Source: Bolinopsis microptera (Eukaryota > Ctenophora > Tentaculata > Lobata > Bolinopsidae). Taken from it: a DNA stretch of 64,000 bases. Below, in pieces: positions 54,306 through 64,000 of this stretch (position 1 is its first letter; each line of letters begins with the position of its first letter). Below the pieces are notes generated by a model. It was given only the letters and a program-made list of their open reading frames with translations, made no database searches and was not told where the DNA came from. The position numbers and the translations under genes are program-made. The stretch spans positions 7,357,096 to 7,421,095 of the forward strand of contig NC_087080.1 of NCBI RefSeq assembly GCF_026151205.1. The letters run 5' to 3'.

Positions 54306-55031
54306 TTAGAAACCAAGAGGATTGAACCATTTTGAATGAATAATAAATATGTAGAATCTTGCAAGAACACCCATGCCTTTATTATTTGGGTGAATATCAA
54401 AACGCTGTTTCTTACTGTCAAAATGCGGGAAAAGTCTCGTGTTGATGCAGCCCCTAGCATCCAAGAAAGCAGGAAAGATATCTAAGAAATAATGCCTATA
54501 CCGGGAGCACATATTGTAAATCAGATTGTTCATTCGAATAACATTTCTCTCAGTAAATTTACAACCATTAGGATTAATTGGAGGAATAGATTGAAACCAT
54601 ACTTTTGCAGTTGGAAGTATCAACTTTATGGAACTCATTAAACTAGATACCGCACTTTTAAGATGTGCTATTCCATTATCACAGTACCGTATATCATTAG
54701 TACCAACAGACACAAATAATTTAACCACTTCTAAATTAGGGTTATCTTTCACGAATTTCTCGATATCTCTCTTGACCTTATCAAGTTTACTGCCTCCAAC
54801 GGCGATGTTCTTAACTACTTGCTTATTCTTTCCTAACAATTTTTCATCTAATCTAGCAGCAAAAGAGTCCCCAGCAACAAGAACAATCTTCTGCTTTTTC
54901 GTGACTTGTTCATTGACTTGGGATAAATCCACTTGATCCTCTTCAGGAGGTTTAATCTTACGGAACGAGAGACTAAAACGTACTTGTTCATTTTCACCGA
55001 CAACATTACCAGAATAAACTGCATGTCTCAT
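54306..55031 (-). CDS. LINE ORF1 with SGNH esterase domain
   Basis: 241 residues. SGNH blocks: GDSFAARL (Ser), GTNDIR (Gly/Asn) and FDIHPN (Asp/His). CR1-family ORF1 proteins carry such an esterase domain. The usual N-terminal part is missing, so ORF1 is probably truncated by the insertion. Confidence 0.88.
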   Translation of the reverse strand: MRHAVYSGNVVGENEQVRFSLSFRKIKPPEEDQVDLSQVNEQVTKKQKIVLVAGDSFAARLDEKLLGKNKQVVKNIAVGGSKLDKVKRDIEKFVKDNPNLEVVKLFVSVGTNDIRYCDNGIAHLKSAVSSLMSSIKLILPTAKVWFQSIPPINPNGCKFTERNVIRMNNLIYNMCSRYRHYFLDIFPAFLDARGCINTRLFPHFDSKKQRFDIHPNNKGMGVLARFYIFIIHSKWFNPLGF

Positions 55032-55036
55032 TTTAG

Positions 55037-55548
55037 ATATGTATTTTGTTCCCCGAAAATCTTAAACACCACTGGGTAGACCTCGTCTTAACTTCGTTGT
55101 CTTAACTTCATTGTTAAAATAATAATCGATTAGAATATTTAAATAAGATATAATTCAATATAACAAGAATCATACGAGGAATCATATTCGGACGTTTTGA
55201 GAATATAAGAAGACAAAAAACACAGTTACTCAGCAAACAATTAAGCGCCACAGATGGCGGTCGAGTTGATACTTAGTTCTCATTAATTCTATTCTGTGGC
55301 CTCTAACAATGAATGTACATTGTATATTAATGATATAATATATTAGTTACTAATACTACAGCTACCCTGTCCTGGCTCCCTACAAGATGGCCATATAATA
55401 CTTGTTGTAGAGGAGGCGGGACTTGAGGTCCGTGTATAAAATGTCCTTGTGATTGTTTTCTGGTCCTTCTTGTGTTTTGGTTGTGTTTTGGTTTACTACC
55501 AGAAATTCACTATATGTTTACCCACCATTATTTTTACCCGCCACAATA
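55037..55548. repeat. direct repeat B flanking the LINE
   Basis: Second copy of 49390-49880, with small indels. Near its end CCGTGTATAAAATGTCC looks like a TATA box; the same site is present in all copies. Confidence 0.9.
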
Positions 55549-56279
55549 GGATAAAAGGATACAAGGACTACGATTCTTCCTACTTCTGCTAAACGAATTA
55601 ATTAATTAATAGCTTAGAGTAAACGTATTATATAATATGTATTAACATAGTATCTTAAGTTTTCTTGTATACAAGAAACTTTAAGAAAGAAACAAACATA
55701 ACAGTATATTTCCGAGGAAATGAAGACCAGAATATTATCCAGAATATAATCACTTTTGGTCATTGTGCTGAAGAAAGAGTGGTCCCCTTAATAAGTTGCA
55801 GTTTTTTTACCGACTACCTTTCTTCCTACTTCTACTAAATAAATTATATGAATTTATAGTTTAAAATAAACGTATTATATACAATAATAAAGTATCTTAA
55901 AGGGCCAAAACACGACAGCGTATGGGCCGCCCCAGCTCATACACTCTTTTTTAGCCTGGCTAGTTTGCAAAATTTAACCAGGTTCCTGACTAGACACAGT
56001 CGTGAGGATTGGGTGTTGTCGAGTCCTCTTGCAGGTTTTTCTCCAGGTCCCTTATAGCTTTCTTCTGCAATAATATTTCTCTGACCGGCATGAGGTTGGG
56101 CCCGGTTACTTTCTTTGTAAATTTCGGAAAGCAATTTCCTCCTTTCCTCCCTAGTATTACTTATAAAATAAAACTATCGGCGTTTTATAAAGTCTTATAG
56201 TTGAATATTTTTGCCGCCCTCCCAATATCTTATATATTTTATCATGTGGCTTCTTACAAAAGTTGTATAATGATATTTT

Positions 56280-56475
56280 GGATTTCCTATTGGCTATTAG
56301 TTATAATAACTACAGCCGCCCTTTTCTGTTTCCCTACAAGGTGACCCATATAATAACACTTTTTGTAGAGGAGACGGGAGTTGAGGTCCGTATATGAAAT
56401 GTCCTGAAGTTTGTTGACTGGTTTTGTGCCACGAAGAAAATGTCCTTCTTCTTGTTTCTTGGTTTAGTACCACAG
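56280..56475. repeat. third, diverged copy of repeat A/B (partial)
   Basis: TAGAGGAGACGGGAGTTGAG, then GGTCCGTATATGAAATGTCC, matches the middle and end of A and B. Confidence 0.75.
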
Positions 56476-56502
56476 TAGAGGGGGATTACCGTTTATAACT
56501 GT

Positions 56503-56655
56503 AGTTGAGTAGAGTTGAGTAGAGTTGAGTAGAGTTGAGTAGAGTTGAGTAGAGTTGAGTAGAGTTGAGTAGAGTTGAGTAGAGTTGAGTAGAGTTCAGT
56601 AGAGTTGAGTAGAGTTGAGTAGAGTTGAGTAGAGTTGAGTAGAGTTGAGTAGAGT
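56503..56655. repeat. 10-bp tandem repeat AGTTGAGTAG
   Basis: About 15 almost perfect copies. Confidence 0.95.
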
Positions 56656-57044
56656 TGCAACTCCTCTTACCATGGTGGGTGGGGGTGTCTATTCTGTTTC
56701 CTGCGGTGAAAATAAGTTTAATAAATATTCTATGATTATTTTTGTAATAACTCTATCTCATCAAGTAGTTTTATAGCTGGGTAACTAATTTTACTTAACA
56801 GAACAGTTAGGGTTTTAGTTACATACGTCCAGTAGTGAGGTCCAATCAAATTCTGGTATTGCTAGAGTCTTGCCCTTGGATTTCACCTACAATTTGAATG
56901 TGTCATGATTTACAATAATACTGCCGTTTTAGAACACTGCTTAAATATATATATATTACATTACAAGTTAACAAGTTTGTATTAATTTGGTTTTTTGTGA
57001 TTAATCAGATAGAATTAGTCAGGTAAGTTTAAAAGACTTACATT

Positions 57045-58130
57045 CTTCGACGTTGCAGGTCTCTTCACGCTCGTCTGTAAATATAAATAATTATAGATAG
57101 CTTGACAAATTTCAGAGTTGGAAAGTTACATACATATCGAATATCGATTAGTGAATTCGTTTACAGATATATGAGATTTTAATACATTAAAATTATACTC
57201 ATTCTTATACATTTTTAAATTAATTTGTAGCTTTAAAAAAACAAAAAAAAGTGGATTAGCAAATTCTAACTTTGATTCAAATCTTTAAAAATTTACCTTC
57301 TTTTTCTTGGCTTGATCCTGTTCCTGATGTATTGATAAAAAAATATCAATACTTACTTTCAACGCCGGGGGTATCGCTGTATTGTAGACCATGAGGTCTT
57401 CGACCTCACCAGAGGTTTAAACGTTCTGTTTCCATGCTTTAAACTAGTCCGTAGTACAAGCTTCAAACGAACTTTGTCGTTTTCCTAAAAGATTAAATCG
57501 TTTTGTTAACAGACATGTGAGCTTTTGTTGTAACAAGTATGGTAATTTTTACAATTGAACTATCAGATTTATTAGTTACTCAACCCACAATTTCTAGATC
57601 ATTTAAAAAAATATTTAAATGAATAAAATTTAAAAAATATCAATACATGCTTTTAACGCTGCAGAAACAGATGTGTTTAATATACCATATAATCTTCCTT
57701 TCCCGGAGAGGCGAGGAACTCCACAGTACTGCTTCATCTTTTATAATGAGTGCATTACTTGTCACTACTCTCCGCACCATTGGAATACTGTTATTTAATG
57801 TTGTTACAATCTCCAATGCCTCCTGTGACATCTGTTAAATAGAATAACATTATAGTAATTAGAGAAGGGATAGGTTTATACTTTACAAAATAAGGAGGGG
57901 GGGGGGGGTTTACAACATATTTACATAATTATATTTAAAGATTTATAGTTTATCATATATATATCTCTATCAAACTCTTTGAGTTTGATAGAGATATAAT
58001 ATTGCTCTCTAGTAAATGTTAAGGAGGGTTTTTGAGGTATCTGGATTGTCATTATTAAAACTCTTTCCTGATCCTGCTCCTTCACCTTCTCGTAGCTGAG
58101 TTTCCCTAGGAATAACTTGTGTGAGCTTAA
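57045..58130 (-). pseudogene. decayed exon cluster of the tandem gene family
   Basis: In minus-strand order: KLSYEKVKEQDQERVLIMTI to YYISIK (about 58122-58000, like exon 60077-59956); MSQEALEIVTTLNNSIPMVR (57831 on, like exon 59806-59667); a stop-containing copy of the YNTAIPPALK exon (about 57715-57650); ENDKVRLKLVLRTSLKHGNR (57492-57421); GEVEDLMVYNTAIPPALK|gtaagt (to about 57355); EQDQAKKKK (57325-57298, like 62342-62286). The order and stops show rearrangement and decay. Confidence 0.6.
57960..57998. other. hairpin, 18-bp arms, 3-nt loop
   Basis: TATATCTCTATCAAACTC, TTT, then its complement. It lies inside the decayed exon copy, whose intact relative lacks it. Confidence 0.85.
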
Positions 58131-58446
58131 ATTTGTGTTATTGCTATATAACTATCTATTTTCTATTATCGAGGAGTGATTAAACCGCAATTACCGGTAA
58201 GGGTAATCAGTCTACAAGTTTCACACTCAAACTTAAAGCAGAAAGAAGTGCTCGATATACAGTTAGAAAATAAAAGCAAGAAATAAAGAGACAAAATAAA
58301 ACTTAAATCCTACTTTTACTATATACAAATAAATAAAATGCATACATAAAAAACCTTCATAATTTTATATTATGTATTATATCTTAATTATAACTTTAAT
58401 ATTTCTGGTAATTTTACTGCAGGATCCTTCTCTCTGACAACATTCC

Positions 58447-58504
58447 TTTTATTTTAGTGCAAAACAGTTAGTATAAATACTAACTGTTTTGCACTAAAAT
58501 AAAA
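58447..58504. other. 58-nt near-perfect palindrome
   Basis: Arms 58447-58474 and 58477-58504 (28 bp each) with AA between; centre AGTATAAATACT. Confidence 0.95.
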
Positions 58505-58557
58505 GATGGACAATGTTGAAGATTATTGCACTTGTATAACAGATTACTAACCATGAG

Positions 58558-60654
58558 TTGGTTGGGGAGCATAATTTTCCACACCGTGAAAACTTGCTCC
58601 TCCTGGTTGTCCTCTCTCTTTACAACCAACTTGACCGTCTTCCTTGATTCCGAGGAGATGAATGTGCAATAACCGTGAACGAGCATTCTGTGGAAGAATT
58701 TAATGTAAACAATTAAAAAAGCAGATAGTTTAAAAAGTTTAATGTGACACTTAGTGTCGTAAAGAAACTAAATTGTAAAAATATTTACAAAAACTTTCAA
58801 CTTACGATTAAATTAATTTGGATAAGTTTGTTGTATTCTCCGCTATCGTCATATAATACCTCACATTTCTGTCCGACCTGAAACAAAGTATGTTGACATC
58901 TTTATGTTTCACTATCCTTTTCAATTGAGCAGACAACACTTAGTGGTTTATTATAAAAAGCATTTATAAAGGTTTTATAAAACTTAACTATATTATATCT
59001 AACCTCTGCACCAGTTTATCCTCGTTAAGGTTTAGGAGATCGAAGGAGTGTGTAGAGGTGTTAAAGGTGTAGATGAAAACTCTGGAACCGGGCAATTCTC
59101 TTCTAACTGTATTAAGAAAGTACCTTTCCAGTTTTAAACGAGTTTGCAGTATAAACCATAGCTAAAAGGGAAAATTGTTAGCAGAATAAACACTAATAAA
59201 ACTGAAATAATTATGAAGAATGGTAATAAATGAATCATTGAAGTATAGACGGCAAGTAGTTTCTAAGTTTTACCCATTGAAAATTGTAGTATATAGACTG
59301 TGCCAATACATACATTTTTTTTCTCTTACTCAAAAATAAAGCAAAGTCTTATTTTACAAAATATAACATAGATATAAATATAATACAAATTTGTATGGTA
59401 ACCAGAGATTAAGAATGATCAACCAAACGTCCTGAGCTTGAGCTCTCATGATACCGTGGATCACTATGCTATCTTCAGCTACTGAATTCTGAAATGGTAA
59501 AAAGTTAAAACGCAATATTAACTTTAACAGTTTGATTGGTTTAATATACAACTCTACCATTAATATAAATATATTATACTATAATATAAATGAACGACAA
59601 CACCGTGTTTTAATACGTTAAAGTGTAGCTATAGAATATATACACGTTTAAAACAAGTGTACGAACCTAAAATCGGCCACTTTAAGTTCTCCGTTGTCAA
59701 TACAAATTGAGCGATCTCTCTGATGTACATCGCACGTTCTCACCCGTTTCACCATGGGAACGCTATTGCTAAGTGAAGTTAATAGTTCCAAAGCCTCCTG
59801 CAATATCTGTAAAATGGAATAACATTATAGTAATAAGAGGATGAGAGGGGGGGATGGTTAGAACAATATTATTTCTCAAGATTTGATTTGCGACTTTGAA
59901 AAATGAAGTACTGTAACTATTAATTCTCGGTTCCTATCGCACAAATCTTACTTACACTCAATTTGGCTTCCTTTATGCTGATATAGTCAGCTCTCTTAAA
60001 CTTGAGCTGCGGTCTTTCTGGAATGTCAATAATCATCATTATTTCTCTGTCACCGGTCTTCTCATACCTCATCTTGCCTAGTGAAATAAGTTGTATGAGT
60101 GTTAAGTTGTGTTATTGTTATATCGTTGTGTTATTGTTATATCATTCGGAATATCATTTTATAGCAATTGATCAGATGTATGCTTTTAAATTTACTATAC
60201 TCTAATGGAATGTTATACTTAAATTTGTATCATCTAATAACATTTACCTCCTGTTTTTAGCACCGCTGAATTCAAAAGAGCAGCAGGGTGACAACTGCCG
60301 TGGTTTTTATCGTTTGTCTTGCCTGCTCCTTGTGTAAAGGGAATAAGGCAGTTTCTGCCTCCACTCTCATCATCCCTCTCGTAAAACTCTAGAGAGCAGA
60401 TAGGCTTGCCATCGTGTGTAGTTCCCCTTGATATTAAATAAATAAACTCTGTTTCGCGTATCTGTAATGATAGTCTGTGTTAAAATAAATATATAATTCT
60501 TATTATACCAAACGGTGTTTTTATCAAATCTAAATCAAGTTGATTCTGATATATTGAAAGCAAGTAAAATAAAATTTGTTCCGCAGATTACCTTGTTTAT
60601 CTCGTCCTCAGCTAGTGCTGCAAGGAATCCCCTAGCATATCCTATATCTCCCAT
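58558..60654 (-). CDS. unrecognised multi-exon gene of the tandem family
   Basis: Exon 1 60654-60592 (ATG; MGDIGYARGFLAALAEDEIN), exon 2 60461-60248, exon 3 60077-59956 and exon 4 59806-59667 join with matching phases (0, 1/2, 0), giving about 178 residues. Exon 2 reads FIYLISRGTTHDGKPICSLE, then FYERDDESGGRNCLIP. Likely further exons, with less certain phases: 59480-59387 (SIVIHGIMRAQAQDVWLIIL), 59163-58993 (PGSRVFIYTFNTSTHSFDLL), 58880-58806 (VGQKCEVLYDDSGEYNKLIQ), 58686-58558 (MLVHGYCTFISSESRKTVKL). The strand-rich pattern with VIHG/LVHG starts suggests OB-folds as in RPA-like DNA-binding proteins; this is inference only. Confidence 0.5.
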
Positions 60655-60696
60655 AATCTATCAAAAGTGATGGTTTAAAGAGAAAATTCTTAGTTT

Positions 60697-61015
60697 GTGA
60701 TAGTTCCATTACGGAATGAGATTGTTTGAAAAAGAGAGAAACATCTCTGACCAACTGATTTTGAAGACACAGTTATTTCTAACTACAGCTAGAGGGTGGG
60801 AGGAGGGAAGTGTGGGATGGGAGAGATGGAGTGAGGAGGAGAGGGATGGAGGGAGGGAGGGGTAAGTAGATCTCAAAAGATCAATAGTTCATTATGGAAT
60901 GAAGAGTGATCTAAAAGATCAGGAGCTTGTGCAGTGATAGTTCCATTACGGAATGAGGTTGTTTGAAAAAGAGAGAAACATCTCTAACCAACTGATTTTG
61001 AAGACACAATTATTT
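60697..61015. repeat. two direct copies of an ~82-bp block
   Basis: 60697-60778 and 60934-61015 both read GTGATAGTTCCATTACGGAA through ACCAACTGATTTTGAAGACAC. A GA-rich stretch (60785-60860) lies between. Confidence 0.9.
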
Positions 61016-61017
61016 GT

Positions 61018-61144
61018 GCACGGAATCAGGCAACGTTTCCCTCCATCCTCACCCTCTTCTCGGTAAAATGTTATCGATCTTATCGCCACGTCCTTTATAC
61101 ATTGTACCTCTAGGCACAAGGTAGATGTACTCAGTCTCTCGTAC
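61018..61144 (-). pseudogene. exon copy (family E, copy 1) with frameshift
   Basis: VRETEYIYLVPRGTMYKGR, then after a one-base shift VAIRSITFYREEGEDGGKRC and LIPCT. Closest to exon 60461-60248. The second half is missing, replaced by the 82-bp repeat. Confidence 0.7.
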
Positions 61145-61215
61145 CTGTAATAACGTGTTGTGTTAAGTTAACTTTACAATTCCCTGCATATTATCAAACA
61201 GTGTTTTTATTTAAG

Positions 61216-61502
61216 TTAAAAATTAATTTTGATTCAAGATCGCAGCACGTGTCGTCCATGATGATATGTATGCATTTTAGTGTTGTGGATACAGTAACAG
61301 TGTCTGGAGAGTCATTAATAGGAAGTTCTGTAATCGTCCATGAGGAAGGGGCAGGAAGTTGAGCTTCGGGTGTGTCTGGTAGCAGGAAAAAGTCTATTTC
61401 AGGTATCTTAGAAAGTTCCATCAGGGCTTTGTAGATATTCAGCATCTCACCGTCTGAGTCTTGAGAAGAAATTTTAACTCTCTTCGTTTCTTGGCTTGAC
61501 AT
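61216..61502 (-). CDS. exon or small gene, unrecognised
   Basis: The frame from ATG 61502 reads MSSQETKRVKISSQDSDGEM, then LNIYKALMELSKIPEIDFFL. It is open further upstream to an acceptor at about 61541. The LNIYKALMELSKIPEI part resembles QEALELLTSLSNSVPMV of exon 59806-59667. Probably the N-terminal or middle exon of another family copy. Confidence 0.4.
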
Positions 61503-61737
61503 CTGTTTATTAGGAGTAAAGGAGTTAAGGCGAGTTATGACCTGTATAAAAATATAACTTCATCAAGTTTTTAAAAAAAGTTTATCATAGAAACATACTT
61601 AATCATTACCGTAATGAATTAAAATAAAAATAGGTCTAACAGTTCTGGACCTGAAATTTACAATGCCCACAAAAACCGACAATAGGAACGGGCGTGGCAA
61701 AAGGGGCCATTTAAAATCTCAAAATGTCTATCTATCC

Positions 61738-61862
61738 GGTAAATAGTGAATCAGCGAAAAACACATTATAATCTTTAAAGTGGTAAACGGGGTAAATAGT
61801 GAATCAGCGAAAAACACATTATAATCTTTAAAGTGGTAAACGGGATAAATAATGAATCAGCG
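61738..61862. repeat. 52/53-bp tandem repeat, 2.4 copies
   Basis: GGTAAATAGTGAATCAGCGA repeats at about 61738, 61791 and 61843. Confidence 0.85.
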
Positions 61863-61949
61863 AAAAGTCAAAAAGTTAACTAACAAGAGCTCGGATTGTA
61901 AAGTGCCTTCATCTTTCTCATATTGTAATAAATGAAAACACACTTGTAC

Positions 61950-63423
61950 TGTGTCTCGGGGAGAGTCTGTTGCCCTCCAGGAACCACCCGGTGTGCGCAC
62001 AAATCAACTCGTTGAGGGAGTTCTCTGTGACAAATTCGTGGCACACCGGGGGACAGAACATCCAAAAGGTCTTGCCCTCCTGTGTATTGAGATCTTCAGC
62101 CGACAGTACCCTCCAGAATTGAAGGGCATTATTGCAAGTATACGTTTGATTGCTTCTGCGGCTTCCGGGGATTCTGAATTTCTGATGTAAGTTTCATAAC
62201 GATCAGTGAATTCGTTACAGAATTTTAGCTTAAAAGAGTTGGATTAGCAGATTCTTATAATTGGTTTCAAATCTTTAAGAATCACCTTTTTCTTTTTTAT
62301 GGCTTGCCCTTCCTGTGTCTGTTCCTGTGTCTGTTCCTGTGTCTGATCCTATAAAATACCTATTCCCAAAACATTTTTGAACGTTCGTCCACTATGGCTC
62401 ACACTTGTCTTCAGAACAACCTTCATCTTAACCCTATCAGTTTCTTTTAAATCCGGCGGAATTACACTGTTGTAGATTTGGAAATCCTCGGACTCACCAC
62501 TGTCCTTTTTTAACGTTATCATTGTTCTCTCTCTAGCGGGAATTGCAAGAAATTCTATTATTCCTATAACATACATGATACCTAGGGTTGGACAAATGGT
62601 TAGGAGTATGAGAAGACGAGTAACTATGTTTCTCAGCAGTATATTGGATTACATAGTTAAGATTCGATAATACTGACTAGGTATATGACTACGGTTGAAC
62701 AAAGCCAACAGAAATGAATATTGTCCCCCACATTAGTATAATGTTAATGAGGAGTAAACACACTCAATTAGGGTTAGTGGTTACAATTAACAATTAGGGA
62801 ACTAGCAAAATCACCACTAAAATTAGGGTTAACATATGTAATTATACACAAAAACAGGTGCCTCATTTTTAGGTGGGGTATCGGGGCTATTATACATATA
62901 CTACTGGGGTGGTCCTCTTGCGGGGTGCTGTTTTACCCCCTACCAGCTTCTTCTTCCCCTAAAGTATTTTAGTTAGCGTAATTATAATTTTTGTTTTGAT
63001 ATTCATCGTTGTATAATTAAATAAGCGATCTCAAGAGATAAGCTTAGCATGTTCGATAGTTATGGAGTTATGGTGATTCAAATAAAAAATGTTTCTTAAA
63101 CTTTTTAAAATTTACCGATGTTGAAGGGAGTGATGGTGCAGCGGTATAGGTAGAGGTATGTACTGCAGCGGGGGCTCTTTCCAAAATACTTGCGTTTCGC
63201 AGAGTTAGATATCGATTCTGTATCTCTACAAACCCTTTAATAACATCTTCCTCACATGGGGAGATCTCATTATCGAAATATGTGGTGATAATACATCCGT
63301 TACCCCTTTACCCTCGGTGTTAATTACAATCGATTTGTAGCTTACACCTTGTTTGCTCATCTTCTCCGTAACCTCCTCTACTGTACCTATTATCTTTCTC
63401 ACGGTCGGTAGTTCTGCAGCCAT
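61950..63423 (-). CDS. unrecognised multi-exon gene of the tandem family, partly broken
   Basis: Exon A 63423-63116: MAAELPTVRKIIGTVEEVTE to INTEGKG, then after a one-base shift near 63297-63306 CIITTYFDNEISPCEEDV to AAPSLPSTS|gtaaat; OB-fold-like. Exon B about 62576-62360: MYVIGIIEFLAIPARERTMI and YNSVIPPDLK; its donor site looks mutated (GG where a relative has GT). Exon 62342-62286 (TQEQTQEQTQEGQAIKKKK) joins in phase to exon 62181-61950 (NNALQFWRVLSAEDLNTQEG, then WMFCPPVCHEF and ICAHTGWFLEGN). The Cys/His pattern of the last exon could bind zinc. A homopolymer sequencing error could explain the shift in exon A. Confidence 0.45.
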
Positions 63424-63694
63424 TCTGTTCTTATTTTAAAATATAGCATAGGTTAGATTCATATAGTATATAAATAATTTGGTGAATTTTCATTCTATGA
63501 AATAAAGTAACTTGATTCCACTATGCGAAGTAGAATTATATATGATTATCTAAGGGAACATTGAATCAATATAAGAAACAAAAGGTAAATGACTCAATAT
63601 TAGATCATAAAGTAAAGCGCAACCCAAAAATTGGTTTTAATATAATATAAATGATACTAGAGGAAATTTCGGTAACTCGGTAATCTGCCGATGC

Positions 63695-63893
63695 ACATCT
63701 GGGGCACACCTGGGGCACAAACTCGGGCACAGCTGGGGCACACTTGGGGCACAAAGCACACCTCGGGCACCGAGATGTGCCCGAGGTGTGCCCGAGGTAT
63801 GCCCCAGGTGGTTCTGCCCGAGGTGTACCCGAGATGTGCTTTGTGCCCCAGGCCAGGTGTGCCCGAGGTGTGCCCGAGGTGTGCCCGAGTGTG
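63695..63893. repeat. GC-rich ~11-bp minisatellite arranged as an inverted repeat
   Basis: Left half: CTGGGGCACAC units; right half: GTGTGCCCGAG units, their complement. Perfect 15-bp arms 63756-63770 and 63777-63791 (loop CGAGAT), and a wider pair around 63746-63767 and 63827-63849 (one mismatch). Confidence 0.9.
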
Positions 63894-64000
63894 CTTATAT
63901 TAAACCCCAGCTTATATTAAACTCTGAAAACAGTGCTGCATTGTCATCCATTAGCATATCCACATAAGTTGAGGCAATGAGGCTGTCTCTTCTGCTTCAG

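Larger units (their letters stand above)
50551..55036 (-). mobile_element. CR1-like non-LTR retrotransposon (LINE)
   Basis: Two ORFs in CR1 order: esterase ORF1 (55031-54306) and endonuclease/RT ORF2 (54120-50551), both open. The 5' end is cut 5 nt before the ORF1 ATG by direct repeat B. The 3' end is uncertain: it may reach 49881, where repeat A stops. Confidence 0.88.

Noticed and set aside
62343-62359. A 17-nt GT...AG segment as an intron between exon B and the TQEQ exon
   Set aside because: Too short for animal splicing; a lost or moved donor is more likely.
1-64000. tRNA or rRNA genes
   Set aside because: None recognised on reading either strand; a dedicated tRNA search was not possible here.

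Overview
The window looks like nuclear DNA from an AT-rich, intron-rich, transposon-rich invertebrate animal. Cnidarian, possibly hydrozoan, is my best guess, but that is inference. Evidence for an animal nuclear genome: canonical GT-AG introns, animal gene families (synaptojanin, RCBTB, TRPM-like channel, pentraxin/LamG-type secreted protein), a CR1-like LINE with an SGNH-esterase ORF1, a Copia-like LTR element, THAP and hAT-type DNA transposons, and many minisatellites.

Layout. 1-4875 is a 47-bp minisatellite. 4846-39055 (+) is one synaptojanin gene. I can follow 24 coding exons whose phases all agree, giving 1,372 codons plus stop; the first part of the Sac domain lies left of the window. 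Its introns hold other genes: a secreted LamG-domain gene (-, 8245-9380), an intronless TRPM-like channel (+, 16617-18875), a THAP DNA transposon (19231-21886), an RCBTB gene (-, 31025-32791, with a 5'UTR intron and an E-box/X-box promoter cluster), and several MITEs and minisatellites. 40003-41493 is an element with 98-bp inverted repeats. 42595-45793 is a complete, very young LTR element carrying only gag-protease. 46364-48034 holds fragments of a PolB-type element and of a DDE transposase. 48905-63423 (-) is a decaying tandem family of an unrecognised multi-exon gene, possibly built of OB-folds. It is interrupted by a CR1-like LINE (50551-55036) that sits between ~0.5-kb direct repeats. The right edge is a GC-rich inverted-repeat minisatellite.

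Most interesting signal: at least four synaptojanin introns end in tandem copies of their own 3' splice junction. The copy numbers are 2 (before 5793), 3 (before 23507), 11 (before 13391) and about 100 (before 4846). In each case the repeat unit contains the intron's last bases, the AG, and the first bases of the real exon. The large left-hand minisatellite is therefore an amplified splice acceptor, and the real exon begins inside the last unit. In the 11-copy array each unit reads CAG|GTAAGAT, so it is a potential acceptor and donor at once, like a recursive-splicing ratchet point.

Gene logic: synaptojanin is a two-phosphatase phosphoinositide enzyme of clathrin-coat uncoating. All expected parts are present (Sac CX5R, 5-phosphatase motifs, RRM-like domain, proline-rich tail). 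The nested genes have no evident functional link to it. All calls come from reading the sequence; no search or RNA evidence was available.
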